NCBI RefSeq assembly: GCF_000173355.1
Contig: NZ_ABXA01000043.1
Coordinates: 1-64,000 of the forward strand
DNA from: Anaerococcus hydrogenalis DSM 7454
GTDB lineage: Bacteria; Bacillota; Clostridia; Tissierellales; Peptoniphilaceae
Direction: 5' to 3'
Length of the DNA: 64,000 bases
Under the pieces are notes generated by a model. That model was not told the DNA's origin, did not search any database, and worked only from the letters and a program-made list of their open reading frames with translations. Positions 1 through 9,832 of the stretch are shown one piece after another. Numbering within the stretch: position 1 is the first letter of the stretch; each line of letters begins with the position of its first letter. The position numbers and the translations under genes were made by a program.

Positions 1-8
1 AGGATTTT

Positions 9-545
9 TTAATAATTTTTTTTATCTGTAATTACCAAATCTAATTTTCGGTCAAAATCATTGAAATTTAATTTATAAGATTTATTTATTTGATAAAACA
101 AACCTACATAAAAGGACTTATGATTTTTTAAATAATAATCATAAAAGCCTCCGCCATAGCCAAGCCTATATTTATTTTGATCAAAGGAAAGTCCTGGCAC
201 TATGGTAAGGTCAATATTTTCTTTTGTTTCATCTCGTTTTGAAGTTTTTATCTTGTAATTTCCATCAATAAGATCATCAAAGGATTTAAGTAAAACAGGA
301 ATCATTTGATGCCTTCCTGTAATTTTTGGAATATAAACTTCCTTTTTATCTAAAAAAGCCTCTTTAATTATTTTTTTTGTATCAATTTCATAATCTGTCG
401 AATAATAAATGAAAATTGACTTGGCATTTTTATAAAAATTACTTTTTGTGACCTTTTCTTTAATTTTTTTATCCCAATTTTTTTTATCATCTAGGTTAAT
501 TTTTTTCCTATTATTTATAAAATATCTTCTAAGCTCATTTTTCAT
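9..545 (-). CDS. 5-formyltetrahydrofolate cyclo-ligase family protein
   Basis: Predicted cytoplasmic enzyme converting 5-formyl-THF to 5,10-methenyl-THF with ATP, a folate salvage step. The family signature RLGYGGGFYDYYL is at residues 127-139, preceded by the usual VPGLSFD segment. The N-terminus is basic, as expected for the ATP/folate-binding helix. At 178 aa the length is normal. It is the last gene of a minus-strand operon and its start overlaps the stop region of the radical SAM gene by one base, implying translational coupling. What lies downstream is outside the window. The family call is firm; the substrate follows from the family. Confidence 0.93.
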   Translation of the reverse strand: MKNELRRYFINNRKKINLDDKKNWDKKIKEKVTKSNFYKNAKSIFIYYSTDYEIDTKKIIKEAFLDKKEVYIPKITGRHQMIPVLLKSFDDLIDGNYKIKTSKRDETKENIDLTIVPGLSFDQNKYRLGYGGGFYDYYLKNHKSFYVGLFYQINKSYKLNFNDFDRKLDLVITDKKNY

Positions 546-1237
546 CAGCCTACTCCAAAATCTGTAATATTATAAAGGTAGTCAATTTTTGGATTTTCTT
601 TTAATTTGTCGTGATATTTTTTCAAAAACCAATTTACAAGCTCATCATCTCTTTTGACATCTGTTGAATTTTCATTAAAGACATTTACAGTGGCATGGGG
701 GAAATTATTTAAAATAATTTCCATATCCCTATCAATCATTTCTTTTGTCTGTCCCTTTATGCCAACCATAAGGCAGGGAGAATCAAAATACTTTAAAACC
801 TCCTTATAATTTTTAAAACCAGCTCCTTTTTTTAAATAATTTTCACGAAAATCATTGTCAAAAGTTTCAACTCCAGTTTTAATAATTATTTTTTGATTTT
901 TAAAATATTCTCTAATTTCGTGGACTTTGTTTCTGTAAATCCAATGGCATTCAAAAAATAGGGTGTGGATGTTTTTTTCATTGACTATTTCTTTAATCAT
1001 CTTTTTGGTATTTTCTGTTAACTCAAAAAACGAAGCTGAATCTATTACTTCAAGAACCCCATATTTTCCTGTAACTTTTTTCAAAACTTTTTTATTTATT
1101 TGGTCAATTTTTTCTTCATCTATTTCATTATCTTCTATATAGTCGCAAAACCTACATTTTCCCCACCTGCATGGTCTTGCTTTTAAAAGGACTATTTCTC
1201 TTTTATATTTTTTATCTATAGTTGAATATCTTTCCAT
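545..1237 (-). CDS. Radical SAM superfamily protein with CX4CX2C cluster motif
   Basis: The N-terminus carries a cysteine triad at residues 23, 28 and 31 (PCRWGKCRFCDY), i.e. CX4CX2C rather than the common CX3CX2C. This should bind the 4Fe-4S cluster that cleaves S-adenosylmethionine. Later motifs such as FFECHWIYRN, GVETFDNDF and VGIKGQT resemble the beta-strands of a partial radical SAM barrel. At 230 aa it is short and has no visible accessory domain. It lies between a YihY-type gene and the cyclo-ligase with overlapping ends. Substrate unknown. Queuosine-salvage lyases are small radical SAM proteins in related anaerobes, but I cannot confirm a link. Confidence 0.75.
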   Translation of the reverse strand: MERYSTIDKKYKREIVLLKARPCRWGKCRFCDYIEDNEIDEEKIDQINKKVLKKVTGKYGVLEVIDSASFFELTENTKKMIKEIVNEKNIHTLFFECHWIYRNKVHEIREYFKNQKIIIKTGVETFDNDFRENYLKKGAGFKNYKEVLKYFDSPCLMVGIKGQTKEMIDRDMEIILNNFPHATVNVFNENSTDVKRDDELVNWFLKKYHDKLKENPKIDYLYNITDFGVG

Positions 1238-2112
1238 TATCTTAACTTCCTATAATTATTTTTAGTTTTCATATAAGCTGCTATGATTTCTGCTCCCAAA
1301 ATTATGGTAAGGGAGAATAGTAGCATCCAAACTAAAAGAGCTATTATTCCTGCCAAGGCCCCATAAATTACTGACATATTACTCATGTTTTTTAGGAAAT
1401 AGGAATATCCAAAACTTGTAATAAAAATCATAAGGCTTGTAGAAATTGATCCTACAAAGGCATCTTTGAATTTTATTTTTATTGAATTATTATATGGTGC
1501 AGCCTTGTACAAGAGTGTTAATCCCAAAATTAATATTATTGGTGGAATAATTCCAGAAATTAAATTTATTAGCCAGGTAAATTCATCCAGGGAGAATGAA
1601 GAATTTACAATTTTCAAAACATCTTCTATTATTCTTAAGATTCCATTTGAATAAATTTTTAATAAAAACATAAAAATCAAAATAAATATTAGGATAAAGG
1701 TATACAAAAATCCAAATATTTTATTTTTTATCATTGAATGATCATCTTCAAGTCCATAGGCTACATTTATGGCAAGAATTATTTTTGAAACTCCCTTTGA
1801 TGCAGACCAAAGTGCAAAAATTAGGGTGATTGTTGAAATTGTTGAGGCTGAGCCTGAATCAATTATTGATTTTACAATCAACAAAATTACTCCCCTTATT
1901 GAATCGGGAAGTAATTTTATAAATTCAATTACCACATCCTCATTTCCCTTCATATATTTTGTAACAAGGTTTAATAAAACCAATAGCATGGGAATTGCTG
2001 CTGACAAAAAATAATAAGAAAGGGAAGAGGCAAGGGTCATAAGGTCATGGTTCCTAATTCTTTCTATCAAATTTAAGATGAATTTTTTAATATTAGACGA
2101 TTTTATTTTCAT
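1237..2112 (-). CDS. YihY/BrkB family inner membrane protein
   Basis: A 291-aa polytopic membrane protein with about six hydrophobic segments. The N-terminal region (RNHDLMTLASSLSYYFLSAAIPMLLVLLNLV) matches the start of YihY/virulence factor BrkB proteins, and the C-terminal LVWMLLFSLTIILGAEIIAAY segment is also typical of that family. The molecular function of the family is not established; it was once mislabelled as ribonuclease BN. It overlaps the preceding peptidase gene by four bases and the following radical SAM gene by one, so it belongs to the same transcript. Confidence 0.88.
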   Translation of the reverse strand: MKIKSSNIKKFILNLIERIRNHDLMTLASSLSYYFLSAAIPMLLVLLNLVTKYMKGNEDVVIEFIKLLPDSIRGVILLIVKSIIDSGSASTISTITLIFALWSASKGVSKIILAINVAYGLEDDHSMIKNKIFGFLYTFILIFILIFMFLLKIYSNGILRIIEDVLKIVNSSFSLDEFTWLINLISGIIPPIILILGLTLLYKAAPYNNSIKIKFKDAFVGSISTSLMIFITSFGYSYFLKNMSNMSVIYGALAGIIALLVWMLLFSLTIILGAEIIAAYMKTKNNYRKLR

Positions 2113-4017
2113 TTTAAATACCTATCAAACCATTCTTTTATTGCCTCAAGTCTTTTTATTCTTGCTTTTGGCTTGCCTGATCTTGAAAGTTCGTGATTTT
2201 CTCCATGGAATATATACATTTTTGCCTCCACTCCATTTTCTTTTATCCTCGTATACATTTGAAGACCTTGTTCCAATGGACACCTATAATCTTCATCTGA
2301 ATGGATAAACATGGTTGGAGTTTTTACATTTTTAGCATATTTAATAGGAGATTGGTCCCACATTTTTTCTAAATTATCCCAAGGATTTGCTCCTGTTTGG
2401 TCAGGTCCAAAATAATATCCTATATCTGAAACCCCATAAAAGGAAGTCCAATTTGAAATTGATCTTTGAGAATTTGCAGCCTTAAAGCGATCATTGTGAG
2501 AAATTATCCAATTTGTCATAAAGCCGCCATAAGATCCACCATAAACTCCCATATTATCTTTATCAATTTGTGGGAATTTTTCTATGGCATTATCTGTAAA
2601 ATTCATCAAATCTTGGTAGTCAATAGATCCATATTTTCCCCTAATATCAGAATATTTTACACCATTTCCACTTGATCCGTGAGGATTTGTGTAAATAATT
2701 ATATAGCCATCATTAGCAAAAACTTGGTGTTCGTGGTGGAAAATATTTGATAGTTCTGTTTTTGGTCCACCGTGGATTGATAAAAGAGTTGGATATTTTT
2801 TATTTTTATCAAAATCCACTGGCAAAATAACATAGCCACGAATTTTATCCCCATTTGATTCATAGAAAAATTCATTAATTTTTCCAAGTTTTGAATTTAT
2901 TTTATTATCAAGTAAAATCAAATTATTTTTCTTATCTTTTAAATGAGAAAGCCTATCTTCTGTTATATAAAAATAATAAATATTGTCATCAGCTATTACA
3001 AAATCTTCTACACATCCAGATATTTCTAGCTTTAATTCTCCCTTTAAATCCATAGAATAAAGCTTAGCTTCTTCCTTTTCTGTAACTATAAAATAAAGCT
3101 TATCATCTTTAAACTCAAAACTTCTACAAGATCCATATCTTGCGTCAGTTCCTATTGAATTTCCAAAGGACTTGTCAAAATCATCTGGAGAAATTTTCTC
3201 AAAATTTCCTGAACAATCACTTTTAAAAATAAAGGCATCTTCATTTATGCCACCTTTTTTCATATCAGTAGCAATAAAGATTATTTCGTCATTACTAGAA
3301 AAAATAAATCATAATAAGAAAAAGTATTTTCTATTATAATTTTCTCTTTTTTATTTTTAAATCTAAAAAAACTAAATCATCTTTTAGCCTTGCTAGCTTA
3401 TTATCATTTTTTCCTATAACAAGGGCAATTTTATCTAAATTTTTGTTAATTGCAAAGGCATTTAAGGTCTCATTTTCAAATTCTCTAATTTTTTCTAGTT
3501 TGTTTTCATCCTTTTTATAAAAATATAAGGACTCAACTTTATCTTTTATATAACCTGACCCATTAAACCAAAAAGGTACATTTGTAACTTCTTTATAAAA
3601 AGAATTTTCTTTTTGAGTTTTTAATTGGTCTTTTGATAATTTATTGCTGGCCTTGATTAAAAAATATCCGTTTTTTAAATCTTTGATAAAGGACACATTT
3701 TTATCTATTTTAAAATCCAAGGACCCTATTTCCATTGACCTATCCTTTTTATAAAAATAATCAAATTCGTCATCAGATTTTTCCCTATAAATAATATTAT
3801 CATCCTCATCAAAAATAAAAAGTCCAATATTTTTATTATCAGCAATTTTAAAACTTTTCTTTTTTTCTATATCATAAGCATATAAAAAAGAATCATATTT
3901 ATTTTTATGAAAATTTGCATTTGTTTTTAAAAATGCAAGATATTTTTGATCGTTTGATATTTCAAGATTTGAATAAAAATCATATTTTAAAATATCATTT
4001 ATTTTTGTTTTCTCCAT
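2109..4017 (-). CDS. S9 family prolyl oligopeptidase-like peptidase (two frameshifts)
   Basis: Split into an N-terminal beta-propeller part (4017 down to about 3334) and a C-terminal alpha/beta-hydrolase part (from about 3300 to 2109). The catalytic part shows GGSYGGFM around the nucleophilic Ser, an acid in HSDEDYRCPLEQG and a His in GENHELS, typical of acylaminoacyl-peptidase-like S9 enzymes. The bridging peptide can be read in a third frame between two homopolymer runs: one base is missing near 3347-3358 and one in the A6 run at 3299-3304. Adding both gives a continuous protein of about 636 aa, normal for the family. The start has a perfect GGAGG site. A sequencing error is more likely than a true pseudogene. 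First gene of the operon running to position 9. Confidence 0.85.
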
Positions 4018-4131
4018 ACTTCCTCCTCATTTTTATATATTATACATTAATTTTTTAATAAAGAAAAATAAAAGGTTTACCCACAGCTTATCAGGGTATA
4101 TATATAATATCAAAATGATGGAGGTTCAATT

Positions 4132-4662
4132 ATGAAACTAAATATTAAAGGTAAAAACATCAATGTTTATGAAAGCTTAAAAGAAGAAGCTAAGGAAAAA
4201 TTTGATAGGCTTGACAAATATTTTAACAAGGAAGAAGAAATGGACCTCAAATTTTCTACCGAAGGTAATTTTAAAAAAGTTGAATCAACAATTTTTCTTA
4301 AAGGCGGAACAATTTTAAGGGCTGAGGAAGTAAATGAAGATTTCTCTACAGGAATTGATAAGGTAATAGATGCCTTGGTTCGTCAAATTAGAAAACAAAA
4401 AACAAAACTTCAAAGAAACAGAAGAAGTGGAGAATCTATAAAGTTTGAATCCTTTGATAAAGTTGATGAAGAAAAAGAGGATGATCCAATAATTAAAAGA
4501 GAAAAAGAAATTCTCCTAAGGCCTATGAGCGATGAGGAAGCTTGTATGCAAATGGAACTTTTAAACCATGATTTCTTTTTATACTTAGATGATCAAGATA
4601 TGAAAACAAGACTTGTATATAAAAGAAAAGATGGTCATTACGGATTAATTATTCCAGAATAA
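4132..4662 (+). CDS. hpf: Ribosome hibernation promoting factor, long form
   Basis: A 176-aa protein with an N-terminal S30AE/RaiA-type domain (MKLNIKGKNINVYESLKEEAKEK) and the C-terminal dimerisation domain of long HPF (about residues 120-176, including RPMSDEEACMQMELLNHDFF). Long HPF binds the 30S subunit and joins 70S ribosomes into inactive 100S dimers during stationary phase or stress. It has a strong GGAGG site about seven bases before the ATG and a TATAAT-like box at 4103-4108. It is a single gene closed by its own terminator. Confidence 0.95.
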   Translation: MKLNIKGKNINVYESLKEEAKEKFDRLDKYFNKEEEMDLKFSTEGNFKKVESTIFLKGGTILRAEEVNEDFSTGIDKVIDALVRQIRKQKTKLQRNRRSGESIKFESFDKVDEEKEDDPIIKREKEILLRPMSDEEACMQMELLNHDFFLYLDDQDMKTRLVYKRKDGHYGLIIPE

Positions 4663-4672
4663 ATAATTTTCA

Positions 4673-4700
4673 CTGCTGCATTTTTTGCAGCAGTTTTTTT
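4673..4700 (+). terminator. Rho-independent terminator after hpf
   Basis: Stem CTGCTGCA / TGCAGCAG (4673-4680 and 4686-4693), short T loop, then seven T. It ends the hpf transcript. Confidence 0.93.
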
Positions 4701-4702
4701 GT

Positions 4703-4731
4703 TTTTACTAATTAAAATATTTTGATATAAT
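4703..4731 (+). promoter_or_regulatory. Candidate promoter for the tyrA-aro operon
   Basis: A perfect -10 hexamer TATAAT at 4726-4731 follows the hpf terminator and precedes the tyrA start by 34 bases. The -35 region (TTTTAC near 4703) is weak. No T-box or other leader structure fits in the short untranslated region. Confidence 0.5.
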
Positions 4732-4765
4732 ATAAAGAAAAATATTTAAATATAAGGAAAGAATA

Positions 4766-5572
4766 ATGAAAAAAATTGCTATAGTAGGTTTAGGATTAAT
4801 GGGTGGTTCTTTTGCTAAAGCTTTTATAGAGTATAGTGATAATATAGTTTACGGATACGATATTAATGAAAAAACCATAAAAGATGCCCGAAATTTAGGA
4901 ATAAAAATAATAGATAATAAAAATGAGTTTAAAAATATGGACCTTACAATCATTTGTTTGAATCCTTCAAGTATTAAAAAATTTGTTGAAGAAAATTATA
5001 AATATTTATCCAATACAGTTATGGAAATCTCTGGAGTGAAAAATAACTTGTATCCATATATAAAAGACTTATCAAAAAAGTATTCTTTTACCTATAAGTC
5101 TATCCATCCAATGGCTGGAAGAGAAGTTTATGGATTTGAATCTTCTTTGAAAGATTTATACACTGATGCTTCTATGATTTATCTTGATGATTTAGATGAC
5201 GAGGAAATTTTCTTGTTTAAAAAAATTGGTTTTAATAAATTTGTAAAGGCAAGTCTTAAAAAACATGACCAAATGATTTCTTTTACATCCCAGCTTTGCC
5301 ATGTGATTTCTAATGCCTATGTTTTAAATGAAAAATCCATTGACCATGATGGCTTTTCTGCTGGAAGTTTAAAAGATATGACCAGGGTATCAAAAATTGA
5401 TGAAAATTTGTGGTCAGAATTGTTTTTATTAAACAAAGATTTTTTGATTAAAGATATAGATCTAATGATAAAAAATTTAAAAGATTTAAAAAGTGAACTT
5501 GAAAATGATGACCTAGAAAGGTTAAAAGCCCAACTAAAAAAAGGAAATGATATAAGAAAGAAGATGTGGTAA
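4766..5572 (+). CDS. tyrA: Prephenate dehydrogenase
   Basis: Predicted to oxidise prephenate to 4-hydroxyphenylpyruvate for tyrosine synthesis. The N-terminal Rossmann motif GLGLMGGSFAKAF (from residue 8) binds the nicotinamide cofactor. The SIHPMAGRE segment contains the family's conserved active-site His. At 268 aa it lacks the C-terminal ACT regulatory domain found in longer homologues, so feedback by tyrosine through ACT is not expected. It heads the aromatic operon, and its stop overlaps the aroB start (TAATG). Confidence 0.92.
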   Translation: MKKIAIVGLGLMGGSFAKAFIEYSDNIVYGYDINEKTIKDARNLGIKIIDNKNEFKNMDLTIICLNPSSIKKFVEENYKYLSNTVMEISGVKNNLYPYIKDLSKKYSFTYKSIHPMAGREVYGFESSLKDLYTDASMIYLDDLDDEEIFLFKKIGFNKFVKASLKKHDQMISFTSQLCHVISNAYVLNEKSIDHDGFSAGSLKDMTRVSKIDENLWSELFLLNKDFLIKDIDLMIKNLKDLKSELENDDLERLKAQLKKGNDIRKKMW

Positions 5573-6603
5573 TGAGATTAAGAGTCGATTTAGCAAATCC
5601 TTATGATATAGACATAGGGGAGAATGTAATAGAAGAATTAAATACATATTTGAAAGAATTTTATCCAAATTCTAAAATTTTAGTAATTAGTGATGATTAT
5701 CTTTATAAAATTCACGGAGAAAAACTTGAAAAAGAGCTAGAAGGATTTACTTTTAATAAATACATTTTAAAAAATGGAGAGAAGTCAAAGTCTACAGAAA
5801 ATTTGATAAGTATCCTAGAATTTGCAGCAGAAAATGAATATAGAAGGTCAGATTTAGTAATAGCCTTTGGGGGCGGAGTAGTTGGAGATATTTCAGGTCT
5901 TTTTTCATCACTTTACCTTAGGGGCCTTGATTTTATTATGGTTCCAACTACATTTTTATCTGCGATTGATTCATCTGTTGGAGGCAAAACTGCAGTAAAT
6001 TTAAAAGCTGGGAAAAATTTGTGTGGAGCCTTTTACCAACCAAAAAAAGTTTTTATTGATACAAATTTCCTAAAAACTTTATCAGATTATTATTTTAAAG
6101 ATGGTTTGGGAGAGGCCATTAAATATGGAATGATTAGGGATAGTTCCATATTTGATGAAATTTCAAAAGAAAATGTTACAAAATCTTATCCAAACCTTCC
6201 ATCAATTATAAAAAAATGTCTGAATATTAAAAAAGATTTGGTAAAAGAAGACGAAAAAGATTATGGTATCAGACAAATTTTAAACTATGGTCATACCTTT
6301 GCCCATGCCATAGAAATAAAGTCTGATTTTAATATAAGTCATGGCCATGCAGTTGCCCTTGGCATGAAAATTATGGTCAAATATTTTTATGAAGATTTTT
6401 ACCATGATTTTGTAAAAGTTTTAGAAAAATATGACCTAGACTACGACATAGACTTTGATACAGAAGATATTATAAAAATTTGCAAGGTGGATAAAAAATC
6501 CAGAGAAGATAAGATTAATATAATAATTGTTAAAAAACTTGGAACTTGTGAAATTTTAAAGATAGACTTTAATGATTTGAGGAAAATTTATGAAAACAGA
6601 TGA
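5572..6603 (+). CDS. aroB: 3-dehydroquinate synthase
   Basis: Second step of the shikimate pathway: cyclises DAHP to 3-dehydroquinate using NAD and a divalent metal. Seen: FGGGVVGDISGL (NAD binding), VPTTFLSAIDSSVGGKTAVN, the GLGEAIKYGMI helix, and the metal-site histidines in NYGHTFAHAIE and SHGHAVALGM. I prefer the ATG at 5572, which overlaps the tyrA stop; an in-frame GTG at 5566 is possible. The length of about 343 aa is normal. The 3' end overlaps aroA by 14 bases. Confidence 0.95.
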   Translation: MRLRVDLANPYDIDIGENVIEELNTYLKEFYPNSKILVISDDYLYKIHGEKLEKELEGFTFNKYILKNGEKSKSTENLISILEFAAENEYRRSDLVIAFGGGVVGDISGLFSSLYLRGLDFIMVPTTFLSAIDSSVGGKTAVNLKAGKNLCGAFYQPKKVFIDTNFLKTLSDYYFKDGLGEAIKYGMIRDSSIFDEISKENVTKSYPNLPSIIKKCLNIKKDLVKEDEKDYGIRQILNYGHTFAHAIEIKSDFNISHGHAVALGMKIMVKYFYEDFYHDFVKVLEKYDLDYDIDFDTEDIIKICKVDKKSREDKINIIIVKKLGTCEILKIDFNDLRKIYENR

Positions 6604-7820
6604 CATTTTAATCCACCCATCAAAACTTGTTGGAGAAATTGATGCAATTTCATCCAAATCTTTTGCCCATAGGGCCCTTATTATGGCAGCTCTTTCAAAT
6701 AATACTACTAATATTTATATAAATGAATTTTCAAAAGATATAAATGTTACTATAGATGGGCTTAAAAATTTGGGGGTAGGAATTGAAAAAAATGAAAATT
6801 ATGTAAAAATTATTCCTCCAAAAGAAAAAATAGATCAAGCTTCAATTGATATGTACGAATCGGGATCTTCTTTGAGATTTTTTTACAGGAGTTTCTTCTC
6901 ATTTTTCAAAAAATACAAAAATAATAGGAGAAAAAAGACTTGCCCAAAGACCAAACCTTGAACTAATTAATAATTTAAGAAAGCATGGCCTAGAAATTTC
7001 AGCTGACAAAATTCCCTACACTATAAAAGGAAATTTAAAAGCAGGCCAGTTTGAATTTTTGGAAAATAAATCAAGCCAATATATAACAGCAATTATGCTT
7101 GCTGCAAGTAAATTAAAGGGAAAAACTTATATAAAATTATCTGAAAAACCAGAATCTATTGGTTATATTGATATAACAAGAAAAGTTTTAAAGGATTTTA
7201 ATGTAGATGTAAAAAAAGATAAACACTCCTATATTATCGAAAATCCAGAATTAAAATCACCAAAAAATTATATAGTTGAAGGTGATTGGTCAAATGCTGC
7301 TTTTTTTTATGGGGCAAATTTACTTGGTTCAAAAATAAAAATATCTAATTTAGATAAAAATTCCCTACAAAAAGATAGGGAAATTGTTGAAATTTGTCAA
7401 AAAATTAAAAAGTGTAAAGAAGAGAACAAAGAATTAAAAATAGATATTTCACAAATACCAGACCTTTGCCCAATAGTTGCAATTTTACTCACATCTTTAG
7501 ATAAAACTTCCTACATTATTAATGGAGAAAGATTAAGACTTAAGGAAAGTGATAGGTTAGAATCAACTTCAAAGATGTTAAATGATTTGGGAGCAAATTG
7601 CCAAATCCTTGGAGACGGTCTTAAAATTTCTGGAAAAATAAGTGGAGGAGTAGTTGATTCTTTTAATGATCACAGGATAGTAATGGCTGCAAGTATAGGA
7701 TCTTTACTTGCAAAAGAAGACATAATAATAAAAAACTATAAGGCAGTAAATAAGTCCTACCCATCATTTTTCAAAACTTTTGAAAAACTTGGTGGTAGAA
7801 TTAAATATCTAGGAGCTTAA
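6590..7820 (+). CDS. aroA: EPSP synthase (3-phosphoshikimate 1-carboxyvinyltransferase), one frameshift
   Basis: Sixth shikimate-pathway enzyme, adding enolpyruvyl from PEP to shikimate-3-phosphate. N-terminal half: SKSFAHRALIMAAL and ESGSSLRFF. C-terminal half: GDWSNAAFF, RLRLKESDRL and DHRIVMAAS. The frame breaks at a run of seven T (6878-6884). With six T the text reads on as TGVSSHFSKNTKIIGEKRLAQRP, matching the expected GExRLxxRP region, and the protein is 409 aa. All core motifs are present, so this looks like an intact gene with a homopolymer error. Overlaps aroB and abuts the next gene. Confidence 0.9.
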
Positions 7821-9309
7821 ATGGACGATATAAAAGATATTAGAGAAAATATAAACAAAGTCGATGATAAAATTATAAAATTACTAGAAGAAAGGTTTGA
7901 CCTTTCAAAAAAAGTAAGGGCCTACAAGATATCTCACAATAAAAAAGTTTATGATCCAATTAGGGAGAAAGAAATTCTAAAAAAAATTCAAGAAAAAAAT
8001 CCTGAATACGGGAAATATTTCGTAAAAATTTATCAAGAAATAATGGACCAATCTAAAAATCTACAAAGAAATGATAAAAATTATGGACTTTTAGGAAAAA
8101 AATTAGGCCATTCTTATTCAAAAATAATCCATGAAAAAATCGGTTATTATGATTACCAATATTTTGAAAAAAACCAAGAAGACTTAGATGATTTTTTTGA
8201 AAAAAAAGATTTTAAGGGGATAAATGTTACTATTCCATATAAAGAAAAGGTAATTAAATACCTAGATTTTGTGTCTAATAAGGCAAAAAAAAATTGGGGC
8301 TGTAAATACAATTGTAAATAAAAACGGAAAACTTTACGGATATAATACAGATTATTATGGTTTTTTATATAATCTTAAAAAAAATAAAATAGAAATAAGG
8401 GATAAGAAGTGTTTGATTCTTGGAAAAGGAGCATCATCAAAAACAGTTGAAGCAGTTTTAAAAGATTTGGGTGCAAAAGAAATTGTATTTTTATCAAGAA
8501 GATTTAAACCTTATTTTAAAGATGAAAAAGATTATAGGGATTTTGAAATTATTGTAAATACAACCCCTGTTGGTATGTATCCAAATAATGGAGAATTTTT
8601 AGATCATATAAAGCTTGATAATTTTAAAAAATTAGAGGGACTTGTGGATTTAATTTACAATCCAAATATGACAAGAATTTTAATAGAGGCAAAGTTAAAA
8701 AACATAAAATATGCCTGTGGGATTGACATGCTTATTGCCCAAGCTGTTAAGGCAAGTGAATTATTTCTGGATAAAACTTTTGACCAAGATCTTATAACAA
8801 AAATTAGAAATTCTCTTATGAAAAATCAGCTAAATATAGCCCTCATTGGAATGCCAGGATCTGGAAAAACATCTCTTGGAAGGATATTGGCAGAAAATAT
8901 GAAAAGAAATTTTATTGACCTTGACTTAGAATTTGAAAAAAAATATGGAAATATAGAAGAATTTTTCAAAAATTATGGAGAAGATAAGTTTAGAGATAAG
9001 GAAAGTCAAATCCTTAAAGAATTTTCAAAAAAAACAGGACAAATTATTAGCTGTGGTGGTGGAATTGTAGAAAAAGAAGAAAATTATTATAGGCTTAAAG
9101 AAAATTCTATAATTGTTAATGTAAAAAGAGATTTAGAAAATTTAGAAATTGAAGGAAGACCCCTATCAAAAAAATATGACTTAGATTTTTTATATAATAA
9201 AAGAAAAGATTTATATGATAAATTTAAAGATTTGGAAGTATATAATACAGATTTAGACAAATGTGCAAAAGAAATTGAGGAGAAATTTTATGAGAATATT
9301 AGTAATTAA
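7821..9309 (+). CDS. Trifunctional chorismate mutase / shikimate dehydrogenase / shikimate kinase, one frameshift
   Basis: Three domains in one frame once one A is removed from the A9 run near 8285-8293 (495 aa). Residues 1 to about 85 are an AroQ-type chorismate mutase (INKVDDKIIKLLEERFDLSKKV). From about 89 to 330 is AroE: YGLLGKKLGHSYSK, GINVTIPYKEKV, GAVNTIV, and ILGKGASSKTVEAVL for NADP. From about 333 is shikimate kinase with P-loop GMPGSGKTSLG, DLDLEFEKKYG, and SCGGGIVE. No stop separates the AroE and AroK parts, so the fusion there is firm. The mutase-AroE junction also lies upstream of the shift, in one open frame. It would cover three pathway steps in one polypeptide. Confidence 0.88.
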
Positions 9310-9721
9310 TGGACCCAATATAAATATGCTCGGAATTAGAGAAAGAGAACTTTATGGAAACAAGACTTATAAGGATTTGATTAAATGCATAAAAGATTAC
9401 ACTGATGATAAGGATATAGAAATTGAAATCTACCAATCAAATTCTGAAGGACAAATTATAAATAAAATTCAAGAAGCTTACAAACTTTATGATGGCATAG
9501 TTATAAATCCTGCAGCCTACACCCACACATCAGTTGCAATCCTAGATGCCCTAAAAGCTGTAAATATTCCAACAGTAGAAGTTCATTTAACAGATGTTGA
9601 TAAGAGAGAAGAATTTAGAAAAATATCCTACGTTTCTTATTTTGCAAAAAAAACTATAAAGGGTAAGGGCTTTGAGGGCTATATAGAAGCAATTGATTAT
9701 TTAGAAGAAAATTTTAAATAG
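9290..9721 (+). CDS. aroQ: 3-dehydroquinate dehydratase, type II
   Basis: Third shikimate-pathway step, removing water from 3-dehydroquinate. Family motifs: INGPNINMLGIRERELYG at the N-terminus with the catalytic Tyr, QSNSEGQIINKI, INPAAYTHTSVAILDAL with the catalytic His, and VEVHLTDVDKREEFR. I place the start at ATG 9290, preceded by GAGGAG, rather than an earlier in-frame ATG at 9263 that would add nine atypical residues. It overlaps the end of the fusion gene by 20 bases and ends the aromatic operon. DAHP synthase and chorismate synthase are not in this window. Confidence 0.94.
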   Translation: MRILVINGPNINMLGIRERELYGNKTYKDLIKCIKDYTDDKDIEIEIYQSNSEGQIINKIQEAYKLYDGIVINPAAYTHTSVAILDALKAVNIPTVEVHLTDVDKREEFRKISYVSYFAKKTIKGKGFEGYIEAIDYLEENFK

Positions 9722-9737
9722 TAAATTTATTTTACAA

Positions 9738-9816
9738 TTGATAGATTTTCATTTAATATTATATTTGTGATAATTTAATCCTATCTTATTGATAAAAGTA
9801 ATAAAAAAGGTAGGAT
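9738..9816 (+). promoter_or_regulatory. Candidate promoter and stem-loop upstream of secA
   Basis: TTGATA (9738-9743) and TATATT (9760-9765) with 16-base spacing form a plausible promoter. Downstream is an inverted repeat ATCCTATCTT / AAGGTAGGAT (9778-9787 and 9807-9816) with a 19-base loop and no T tract. It could be an RNA hairpin in the secA leader or an operator. Function unknown. Confidence 0.45.
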
Positions 9817-9832
9817 ATACAGTGAATTAGAG

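Noticed and set aside
2109-4017. S9 peptidase as two separate genes
   Set aside because: The peptide linking the halves is readable in a third frame between two homopolymer runs, so it is one gene with two one-base shifts.
9263-9290. ATG at 9263 as the aroQ start
   Set aside because: It adds nine atypical residues before the canonical MRILVINGPN start, and GAGGAG stands before the ATG at 9290.
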